Source: Agrostemma githago
Lineage: Eukaryota > Streptophyta > Magnoliopsida > Caryophyllales > Caryophyllaceae
Direction of reading: 5' to 3'
Assembly: GCA_958450325.1 (NCBI GenBank)
Contig: OY288253.1
Location: forward strand, 60,822,266-60,886,265
Length of the DNA stretch: 64,000 bases
Made by a program: the position numbers and the translations under genes. Below the pieces are notes generated by a model that saw only the letters and a list, made by a program, of their open reading frames with translations, ran no database searches and had not been told where the DNA came from. Positions 24,001-36,300 of this stretch are shown here, one piece after another; position 1 is the stretch's first letter; each line of letters begins with the position of its first letter.

Positions 24001-27000
24001 CACATTAAAATATCTAAAAGCATGTCAACTAAAATATATTTTAATATAAAATGGGTCCTACATGCCCATTTAACTGGATTTTGTAGGTAATAAAATGATG
24101 AAGACAAATATGAGGAGAAATGGCATTAGTATCGGTTTATTATGAGTAAAAATGTTGTTCGGATTATTGTGAGAAGATCAACCATAGTTAGGATTATTGT
24201 TGTTAAATATCCATTATTTTAATTGATAATTACCCCACTTGTAACTAAAATTTCATAACAATTATCGTAGATGTCATTACTTCACATTATTTTAATTGGT
24301 TATCACCCCCCCCCCCCCCCCAACACACACACACACACATTTCCTTCATGATAAAAACTACCCTATTTTCACTACGTCACGTTATTTTAATTGATTTTCT
24401 TAAGCATGCCAAAAAGAAATGGGATAAACAATTAGATGTGGAGGGAGTATAGTTTTAAAAAGAAAAAAAAACACTGATCTTGTCATTACTTCATCGTACC
24501 TGTAAATGATCTTCTGGAAGTAATTTCCTCCGAGCATCAAGACACCTGCAATCACCAACATATTGTAGCTGGCTATAGATTTGACGCAAATATGGCTTAC
24601 CTAAGGCAAATGCATAATTCACCTCTCTAAAATTTCTTCGGCGTCTTTTAGTTGTCCCTTTAATTGCAATGTCACCGTGAGGGTCTCAGCAGCAATAACT
24701 GTGTCCAAAGATTCCCATCCCTACAAATTAGAATGAATTAAAGAATGGAGAAACTGAAAGACAAGAAGATTAGAAGATCTAAGATGCATTGTAGCACCAA
24801 AATGTAAATATGATACGCCGATATAATTAAATCCAAAGGGACCATTGTAATAGTCATAAATAGAACTTTCAGTACACATTCCCCGAGAAAAAGTCGGCAA
24901 AATTGATAGTTGGGGGTAATTGTGTATAAGTTGATCTCTTAGTTTTGATGGCGTGTGTGCCTTGTGTTGTTGTTTAGGAGAATCATGTTATGTAAGTTTA
25001 ATATGATTAATAAAACTTACTTTTTCTCAACCAAAAAAGCACATTCGACATCAAATTGAAGCGTGTATGAAAATCACATTCAACAAATAGAATGTGTGAT
25101 TAAGAGTGAAATAGACGGAAGCGGCGGCAACAACCACAACAAAGCATTAATCCCACATGTTAATCCTTAAATGATTTGGGTCAGACACAGATCATCCTTT
25201 GAATCGTCACACCCATATCACGCTTCAAAATACAATGAGTTTAGAAAGGAAAGTGTGGAAGGGGACATGATCAAAGGTCAATCTAAAATCTAAACTTTCA
25301 GATATAATAAAAAAATTAATTTTTTAATAGAAATTTGAATACAAAAATAGCAATTGATAACAATAAATCTTGCTTCGAAAATTAAGAGTGAAGTACCAAA
25401 CAAAAGATAATTATAAAGGAAAATCCCTACATTTTAAGGCTATCGGATGCATCCTCTTAATGACTCTTAGGAGTAAAAATCAGGTAGAGGACTATGTTAC
25501 TTTGACTCTTCTAATTACCTCGCGTACCCGTGTCTGACACTAGACACTCGGACATGGGTATGACATGTTAAGCCAAAATATGCAAAATTCATACTCCCTA
25601 CGAGTTTCTATTATTGTCCCAAAAGCTTTTGGAGTGGAAAATAAGGAAGGGGAAATGAGTGGCTCAAAAAAGGAGTAAGAGAAAGAAATGAAAGAGTAAA
25701 TGTGAACCACACATTGATGACCTAAAAAGGAAAGTGAGACAAATATCAAACTCGGCTCAAAAAAAAAAGTGGGACAATAATAGGAACTCGGAGGGAGTAT
25801 AATATTAGCCGTGTCGGACACTTCTAAACGAGACCACGCAACATAGGGTAGAGATCATCATATTTTGGGGTTTCAAACTCAAAATCACTAGATAAAATTG
25901 GAATAATCTTTAAAAAAATCGATCGCTTGTGATAACTCAAAGTGATGTTATACTACTGTTGAAGAGAGACCAATCAGAGCATACAGTATTCCTAAATTGA
26001 CTCCAATTAGGCAATTACTAACCTTCATTTTTATCAACCCAAAGACATTGATGTCATTATTATGTAAATACCAGTTTAGCTCCTTTTGTTTAATCAAACT
26101 ATTCATACCACGGATGTTCCAACTGAAATCTATTCATTATTGAGACTTGAGGAAGCCCCGCCACCTCCATCATTTTCAATTTGACCATTCTTCTTTTACG
26201 ACAAAGTCAATGCATACATAAAGCTCATTGCCCCTTGTCTATATCCTGATATCTCATTTTCATTCAGTCCTCTTCTAGTCATCCTTAAATGATTTTTGCA
26301 GGAGACGAGTGTGATCAAGGATGAATTATTGGCATAACCATTAGAGTCTTCCGTAGCCCCTTTCCTCTATCAGGCATGACCTTTTTCTTTCCTTTTATCA
26401 CTGGTTTTCATTATTTGCTGGGTTTCTTCCTGCACATTTTTTTAGTATGACACTATGACCTATACTTTAGCATACTTTTTGTAAACCATTTAAGGATACT
26501 AAAAGTTTCATATCTAAACCCAATGCCACTCAGACTAGATCAGATATTGTTCAGAACAAGTCTACAGTAAAACACAAACTACTGAACCTCGCTTGAATGT
26601 CCATTTTCAATGGTTCATACCTTGACAGAAATCTTAAGGTGTTAGCTAAAGTACATCTTTTATTTCACTCATGTAACCACTTGAAAACCCAAGTTAGGTT
26701 CATATTAAGAACGGTTGCCATATTGTTTGAGTAATTTTACTACATAAAAAAGCTAAGACCGGTAACGCTTTAATACGACATGATTCACTTAATATTCAGG
26801 AGCTAATAGATATGGCATCTGGAGCAAGAATGTTGTAACACCCTTGTTTTTACTCTAGTCCTTGGTCTTGTATAGTGGCAACTATTTTCGTCTCCTTTTA
26901 TTCAAAGTTGGGAGTCACAACTTTAAGGCCACAGATGTTTCCGTGGCTCGTAAAAGAAAAATGAAATAAATTGAAGGCATTATTACACCTACAACAGAAG

Positions 27001-30000
27001 TCCAGCTATGTGATCTTGTATCACAACAAGAAGAAGAGTGGGATTAGTAAACCGTATTGGCAAAACAACAACGTTAAAATACTAAGCTTCACGTAAGGAT
27101 AATTGTAAGAATTTTTGCAAAAAGTAGTACAATTCAGAAATGGAAAACAAACAATTCAGAATTTGTGCAAAAACATATGCTAATGCAATCTGCAGAATGA
27201 AGTTTTTTGACAACCACTACTCAAAATGTCTCTGACGTGAAATGTAGGAGGTGAGCAAAGGCATCATAAATTAGACAAAGATATCAATCTGAAGAAACAA
27301 TGAAGTACCTTAGTCAGCTCCATAATGTGCAGAATCTTTCTCTGCAAATTCTCAGCCTCTTCAAGACGATTCTTCAAGTTCAGGTAAATCTACAAGCAAA
27401 ATATAGATTCATTACTGATCCGTATTTCCCCACATAAAATACACTTTCAGCTTCATTTCTTTACCCTTTCCTCACCTTTCTTTAAACAGTAAGAGAAGTG
27501 TTAAGGAAATGAAGGGGGTGTCATAAGACAACACCCAAAAGGGTTGTTTGATAAAACCTAAAGTTGTGGTTTGGGACGGCCTCCACAAAATTAACAGAAA
27601 TTTATGGCCTTGATTGAACAAGAAATCTACTTTACAGTATGATTACTAGCTGGATAATAAAAGAAGGGGAAACACAAGCTCACAAGAGTAATCTATCTTT
27701 TAACCTGAGATGGGCCTTCACAAAAATTATGTGCACCCTGAAAACGGAACATCTAAGGTTTGTTTAGCGTGGTGATGACTGGATAAGTGGTGATTAGGGA
27801 TAGGTTTCAGAGGTGGTGAATTGGGGATGATTGGGCTAGGATCTAGTAGAGTACAACTAGCCCCTTCTTTCACCCACTCCGGTGTGATGGGTGGTGGATA
27901 CTCGGTGAGAGGATGGGAGAGAAGAGAGTAAAAAAGTAACATGATGATGATTGTTTTTCTTTCTTAATTTTGGATCCCAAAAGAAAAGGGGAACAAAATA
28001 AATCAAGAATTACATGTCCAACACACCAAACACGTGTCCACGAGTCTGAGTAACATAGCAACCAGGTACGTACACGAAAATTCACATTGTTGCTGCACTT
28101 GCTAGGTAGTTAGACTTTTTCCTTTGGCATCCTCATCCTATGACTACCCAAATGTGAATAGTGCGCACTACAATAAGTCTAGCTAATCATAAGTGATACC
28201 TCTAGACCGTGCAAAAGGGTAAGACCTTGGCAAACAGGTGATGAAATATTTTGTTTGGATTTTGACTTTTGAGTTTGACTATTGTTTTTACAGTTAAAAT
28301 TCTACCCAATCTATAAGATAAAATACTATCATGTGGGATCTTGTTTGATTCGTCTTGACGAGTAGAATAAGAATGTCAAAAAATTATAATTTTTACTAAT
28401 ACCTACCGAAAGATATTAACGATTAAAAATACGTCTCGGCAAATGTGCATAAAGAAATGGGTAAATTGGAGTTGAATGGAGGGAATATTGTTTCGGGTTT
28501 TGCAGAACGATGAAGGATTTTGATTAACTAACTTTGGCTTCGAGCTATTTATATTAATATTTGATTTATTGGTTTGAGATTGTTTTAAAGCGTTTTGGAT
28601 TTTGTAAGACTCAAGACTTGTGCTGCAACATTTTCATTTAATTAGGCATTGAAATTATACTTCGTTTCAATTATTTTCTATCAAAATTTTTTTTCGGTTG
28701 ATTTATATTATTTTATTTGCCTTGCACTTGACTCTGTGAGCTAAGTGCGGAGTAACAACCTTGAATTTTCTATTTTTGGTTTATTATTTTGGTCGCGAAA
28801 ATTTAGGGCTGTTACACCCATCTTAAAGGAAAGATACCCAAAATAAGTTAGACCTTTTTCTCATCCGAAGAGCTCAGCTAGTGAGTTACTTATGAAATAC
28901 AAGCAAGAATTTCTACACTTCATTGAGGTCGTAAGATTCTACATTCAATACATAAAGTAGGCCACTAAGGTGCATATCAACATATATCCATTACCAAGTT
29001 GCCTTTACTCAAACCATGTATAAATGGAAGCCACTCCCATATAACCAATGAAAGCCACTTTCATACTATTTGGAGATGACAGTTCAACCGTTTAAGTTCA
29101 TACGAGAAATAAAAACATGTACCCCAAACCTCACTAAGATTTTCCCACTTTTCTTAAAAGGAAACCCCACTAAGATTTTCCCACTTCAAAACTTTTCTTA
29201 TTCATCAAATATACGCTCTTTCTATAGGTAACTCTTTGTGATTTGACTTCTTGAACACTACCCAACAATTTACCACCTTTCATTATGTCCTAAATAACTC
29301 TTACATTGTGGGGGTAGCATAAATTGGAAGGCATTGAGTCCAAGTGTCCAACTAGGTCTCTCAAGGTTAAGACATCATACACTCCTATTTAGGACAAGAA
29401 CATTAAGAGTAGAATTCAAGAGACCAATAGTACAACTAATTTCAACCTCGAAGACTCAAACTGCCAAAAATATCAGCTATAGCTTTCTAAATGGAATAGA
29501 ACCAAGTATTTAAACTTAATGACCCATGTTAATCCTCCCTACGAAATAAACAAACTAATAGTAATAAAAGAGAATATTTTCAAACCTTTGCAAGATATCG
29601 TAGCTTCCTTATGCAAGAGAATGACTCCCCTTGACCCCCGTCCTAAACGAATAACAAAAAAGTCAAAATGAAGTACAGAAGGGTCCCACGGATAAACCAT
29701 CACAGTTTCTAAAGTTGCACCTCTAATATCCGAACGGAGTCGGTAATTAGGACCTCAGAATCATTGATATTTCCTTGAAGATACAGCACCTGTATATTGT
29801 AGACAAGGAGTAAGATACACATACAAGTATACATATATTATATGCGTATAATTGTTTTTCGCAAAATGTGGTTACTGACCCCCTTAAATTTGGTCAATTG
29901 TGAGATTTAGCCCCTTAAGTTATGATTGTAGTAACGTATGATTAGGCCCTTCAATTTGACAAAAAGTGAAATCCAGCCCATATTTATTTTTCTATCCATT

Positions 30001-33000
30001 CATACGATATATTAACACCGAAAAAATGTTGAACACAATTTTGTATTTTTATACAAAGTATTATGCATTTTACAAAAATGAAATTTTCTTGGTGAAAGTT
30101 TCAAGTAATCATAAGCTACAATACGTAACTACGTAAGTAACGAGTGGAATGAATGAGCCCGCCCTCAAGTAGTAGGACTCACAAAGATCACATAATAGTG
30201 CATATAAGTTTACAGAATTTGATGTCCTACCGTTCCAAGATGAAACATTGTTTCGGCATAATCAGGATGACCATGACCCAAAACACGCCCTTTAATCTGA
30301 ATCATGAGTAAAAGAGAATACAAATTGCAATTAACCCTTTCCAGCCTTCTTTATCAAAGAGCAGCACCAATCGTGCCGTGAAGACTTGAAACTAAAACTG
30401 ACAGCAAACCTCACCTTCAAAGCCCGCTGCACTAGTTTCCAAGCATAATCAGAAGAAAACAAAATCCAATGTCAGCTGCAGATAGTTTGCAACAGCTTGA
30501 AAAGCAAATCCACATACAAGAGAGAAATCAAATGAAAATTCACATATTTCTTGATCAACCAAGGTGGAGAGTTATGTTCATCAAATAAACTAAATTGTCT
30601 CCCTTCTTTTTTCACCAAAAACCCCAATTAAGTTCTTCTCAAATACTACTATGGATCTTAATTCTCTCACCGAACAAGCAATTTCTTCATTTTAACAATA
30701 AATAACATGATTTTTTGTTCGATTAAATAAATTTAATTGTTTATTTAATTAGGGTTATTAAATTTTCAGTTAGGATTTGATGGGGACGGGGTAGTAATGG
30801 GGATGAAATGACAGTGTTAAGGTGGCGGCAGGAGAGAACAATGTCGGTGGTGGAGACGCAATGAAGGGGCGGCGATGGGGAAGGGTGCAAAGGGGGCATA
30901 GGAAGAGGGTGGTGGCCTGAGGTGGGGGAGGTTAGACGGTTGTTCGTCTAGCAACGGTGGGAAGATCGGCTGGGGAGGGGCGCAGGACATCAGGATGGTG
31001 GGGGGTCACTTCAATTTTATTTCTTTGTTCCTTAAGAATCATTTGGGACACGTGCTTCCATTTCAAAAGGAGCCAAATATTTAATATCCTTGCGCTTTGG
31101 ACTGTGATGTAACATAGCAAAGAGTAAAATGAAACTATCTGGTTCCTTATATAATAGAAAGAACAGGTTATTTCCTCAATGCACTTTCCATTAAGGATCA
31201 TCCAAAAGGGGTTGAGCACTGACAAAAAGGTGTATTGTTGTGTACATCCAACCTCCCTACATTACTTTGGGTGGAAGTCTTTAAGGCATTGGACAGATGG
31301 TTCAATTAGTTGGTGTTTATCAGCAGAAGGAAACAAAATGAAATTGTTTTAATACATTCAAACTTTATTACTCCTTCCCATTTTTTTCTTCCCATTTTTT
31401 TCTTCTCTTTTCTACGGATGTGATCTAACTCCTTCCTCTAAGGCTCCAACCCCTAGTCACAAAACCCTATGACCACCAATTAATCCTCAACCCACGAGTC
31501 CACCACATCACCATCACCTGAGTCGCTGACATCACACCAACATGGCACCACCCATGACGCTGGGTCATCATTACCTACCCAAAACTTTGACGCCTCCTTC
31601 CATAGCATCTATGCAAACATCACCCATGTCACCTTCCCACCAACCAGCACATCTAAAACCATCGCCCACACCAGCGTGACCCCACCCACCACGCTAACCA
31701 CATCGGCATCACCCCCAAAATACCTCAAGACACCATCCCCACCCCCGAAAACCCTTTCTCCCACCCTCGAAAACCATATATCTACGATTTTTCATGGTGA
31801 GGAAATTTTGCTTGGTGGGAAAGGGTCTTTCGCTGGTAGGGATGGTGTCTCATGAAGGTAGACCATTTTAAAGAAGTAAGGTGAGGGCGGACGTGGTAGT
31901 TGTGGAGGTCGAACTTGGTGAATGATGGTAATAATTGAGATGAAGGCCGCAGATGAAGGCGTTCGTAGACTGAAGATGGTAGTTGGAGTTGGAGTTGGAG
32001 TAAGAGTTGGTGGTTGGAAGTGGCGGTTGGAGATAATGGTAAGAAATTATGGTTAATGGTGGCTGGTAACAATGCATAGGGTATTAGGGTTGTGGGAAGA
32101 GAGTGTTAAGAGGGTAGAGTATCTAGAGTGGCATATAATTTGGTATCATAAGAGGCAGTAGTTTTGTAACTTGCTTCAAAAAAACTCCCGAAAAACTTTG
32201 ACTAGAAAGGAATACGGAAAGAAAATAGCAAGTGGGAGCGAATATTTTCTAACCTATAAAATCAAATATTAGCTTCAACATACCTCATAACAAGATCGAG
32301 CTTCTTCGAGTTTTCGTTGCACTATGTAGAATTGGCCAAGGTTGTGAAAAGCAGCTCCCACACTAGTATTTTTATTTTAATAAACAATTTAGTAAGAAAC
32401 TTTTCATATGGTTCAGATTTTAAAACAAATACTATATAGCAATGGCACATACACGTTATAATTGACAAAGACAACAACTGCAGGTCCATTAAAAATATTA
32501 AATCAACGATATAACATGATAACCATGCAACAAGAAAATTTGTCAATGTTACAGAAGAAATAATCTCATGCTAAATTGGTACGAGTAATGAATATAAGTA
32601 ACTCTTGTTCCGAATTTTTCACTTCTCTTTGTTTCCTAAGTCAAATTGGGTTGAAATGAACCGCACTAAAAATATTCAAAACTGAAAATAAGCTTTTGAA
32701 TTTTTGTCCCCAAAGCGAAAACCATGAACGATGGATACACTTCTGATAAACCTTGTCATTTAGATCCACATACCCACATTATCAACAAAGACATGTGGTC
32801 GTAGGCTCTTAAAAATGATCATGCAATAACCACTAAACCGTCAAAGCCGCATCTTAAGTGCCAGTTCAACGAACCCTGGCTCCTAAAAAACAAGTCCCCC
32901 ACTGTAAAGTTAATTTGTCAAGAGGGAGGTTTATCATGGGTCAGAAGAAAAATGCTACCGCTTCAAAATAATGTAGAGAAACACACATCATACATATTCC

Positions 33001-33353
33001 TGACATCAAACTATATATTCCCTCTTCCCACCTTATTATTAGGGGTGAACAAAAAAAACAAATCGGTTTTAAAAACCGAAACCGAACCGAAACCCGGTTT
33101 AAAAAACCCAAAAATACGAGTTTTTGTAGTTGAAAACCAGTTCGAGTTCAGTTCAAAATTTTAAAAGCCGGTTACCCGATTTTGAAATGGTTTACACTTT
33201 TAAAAAGGGAAAAAATGTTTCGATATGCAAATTTCTCACACTTTTTTGAGTTTCTAAAATATTAGTGAAACCGGGTCAAAAAACCGGTTTACAACAAGGA
33301 TAACCATAATATTTAAAAACCGGCTCATAAAAACCGTTTCGGTTTACAATATG

Positions 33354-33387
<34 letters not shown>

Positions 33388-36300
33388 CCCGGTTTAAACC
33401 GGATCTTGTATTTGGTGTGGAACTTCTTCTGCGCGATTATGGAACCACTTTATTTCGGGAGCCAAAAGGCCAAAAAAGCGTGGACAATAATCTTCAAAAT
33501 TGGTTGTTTTAAGCTATTTTTTGATAGTGGTGAAATTTGTTTTAATACGCTAATGTTTTTCGACGAAAACTTGCCCAAACCGGTTTTTAAAACGGGTTTG
33601 GGTACGTGGTTTTGCTCACCCCTACTTATTATGACATCCAATCTAGCAATCTGGAAAATAAATACCAGAGGTGGCACAAGCATATACGGGCTTCAAGAAA
33701 AAGGACTACCACTGCCAAAGATCACACTTATGTCAAACATGTTACCACAAGGTCACAGGCTCTTAAGGATAACACCATAACCACTTTAATCATCAGAGAT
33801 ACATTCTACTCATTCCCACGCCTCCTACACAACAAAGCCCAAATAAAAAATGGTATTTCTAGTCGTCATCAGCACCATGTGAGTGACGCGTACATAAAAA
33901 ATGGTGCCATGAAGATGTTGCACGTACAAAATATAAGTACAAAGTAATCAGCCTCCCGTGCTATCGTGACACGTTAATCCATCTTATAACTATACAACGT
34001 TAAAAAGTCTAGTCTCAATTCTTGACACATGGAAGCACTATCATGAAATATATCATGATTTCTTTCCATCCAAATGAACTATCAAAATACCAACCATCTT
34101 CCGAACTTCGGAAACCCGTCAGTTCTTCATCCTCCTTTTCCAAGATAATATAACATATTTAGCCTTCCTAAAATGAAACCAACTCGGACCACAAACAGAG
34201 CTGAGAAGATACCACGGAGACAAGATTCAAAAACAAGAAATCAAAAGATGGTATGGGGATTCCTGCTAGCTACACAAACTTGAACCCTCTCCTACTAGCG
34301 TATCTTTCCTAAGTATTTTCTCTTTAGTTGGTCACCCAGTCAAAGCCCTAGGAGATGCCTCACATTTCCAAATTCATTTGCAAAAAAGGATTACATTATT
34401 GGCTTTCCAAGGTGGTTACAAAAAATCTTAACCGAGAAATTCCCGAATTGTCTTGAATCATATCACCTTGTCCATCCCTCGTTGAACAACGCTCACAGAA
34501 AAAAGTAACTCCATTAACCTCAAAAAAGAAGGTTCCTCGGAATCATTTGGACGTCAAACAACCACGTGGTTGGTTCCCCCCCTCCCCCCCCCCCCAAAAA
34601 AAAAAAAAACTCGCAAGAATGCATTATGAATACTTTAGTGGGATGAAATTTGGGGTGTTTTCATTTCTATGACGTGAATTTTGAAATTTTTCATTTTGAT
34701 TCCCTAAGGTATAGTCGCATTATAAGGAGCTAAATATAATCAATATAGTGAAAATTTCCTAATTTTGCAATTTATTTGACTTAAATACTCCCTACGAGTT
34801 ATAATAATGTTCGCTTTTGCTTTTGGGACCAAAAATAAGGGTGGAAGAATGGGTGGCTTAAAAAAAGAGGAAAAGAGAGAAATATAAGGGTAAATATATA
34901 GAATTTGTAAGCGGAATATAAATCGAGAGAAATGATTTTTCATACTAACTTGCTCAAATAAAAATAACAAAGTGAAGACCTCTAAATAGTCATTACATGA
35001 CTAAGATTACCCACTAACTTAAGCTACTACTTAATTAACTTCCCACTAAATTAATTAGCATGTTTATTAAACATTAACTACCCACTAAACCATTAATTTT
35101 GGAGCACTACTCCAACAAAATATAGACCACAAATGAGTGGCTTAAAAAGGAAAGAGGAAATATTGAGTGACTCAACTCAAAAAGAAAATAGGGAAGATTA
35201 TTATAACTCGGAGGGAGTATTTTTTTTTTGGTGAAAATGTAAGATATACGAGTATTAATCACCATCATATTAAGATATACTCCGTGTTAAGATAAATTAC
35301 ATCACGCATCATGGTTAGACACAATCAATGATTAGCCCATGATCACATGAATGACATACTCATACTTGCTAGTCACTCCCTTTCGTCTGATGCTTCTAAG
35401 TCTACCAAAAATTTAAGATTTAAGTTTGTTCATGAGAATGCTAGGTCTGAGTACAACTTGATGAATCTTACAATGATTTCCCATCCCCCAAACATGGTAC
35501 CATATCCTTATAATCCTTGGTACCACAATCTGTTTAGCAGCAACAGAGATTTTAAAGTGTCTGTCTCCACCACCATGCCGCCATATCTGCTAATGGTAAC
35601 TGCATTTGCATGCATCTGATCATGTGACTCCATATATCCACATAACTAACAGGATTTGTCTGTTATAATGTTCATCCTACACAGTCTATCTTTAGTAAAC
35701 AGCCGTTTATGACAAATGAGCCAGCAATGAACCCATGTCGAAGCACACTAATTCTATTCCAGACCATTTTATCCCATTGCACTTTATTCCACTGCTGACA
35801 TAACCAGGAATTAACTCGTCCATTGCCCAGCAAATATATTTGTTACCCCTTTGGTCACCAAAGTGTAATACCTCAAACAACAAGCAAATGAGTAATTGAA
35901 GTGGAATTATTGAAACAATGGGCACCAAAGTGGAAATTATTCCCAAAATTAACGATTTTACAATCGCACACAAAGTACGGGCTTTTATACCCCCTCCATT
36001 GTTTCCAAATAGCACTGAGCAGCTTGATACTTTGAGAAAAGGCGATTCATTTGAAAATAAGCACTTGACACACAAAAGGCAATTTTTATAGGACTTTTTC
36101 AAGCAATAAAATATCTCATAAATTCATAATCTTCAAATCAGTTCGACATATTAGAAATTGAATTGAGCTTCAGCATGAAGCAACACGCGTACCGTACATC
36201 TTGTGACCCAAATGCCTCTTCTAGTATCCCAATGGCATCCAAATATAACGGCTCTGCTTTGTCATATAATTTTCTAACTCTGAACAGCTCTGCCTTTGAA

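Noticed and set aside
31430..32100. Open frames in CCACC/GGTGG-biased DNA inside the TPR gene intron
   Set aside because: Composition-driven frames without recognisable domains; flanking splice sites of the TPR gene skip them.
35707..36102. 131-codon minus-strand frame between TPR exons
   Set aside because: No TPR likeness, no splice phase fit with exons 5 and 6, and no recognised family; treated as intron.
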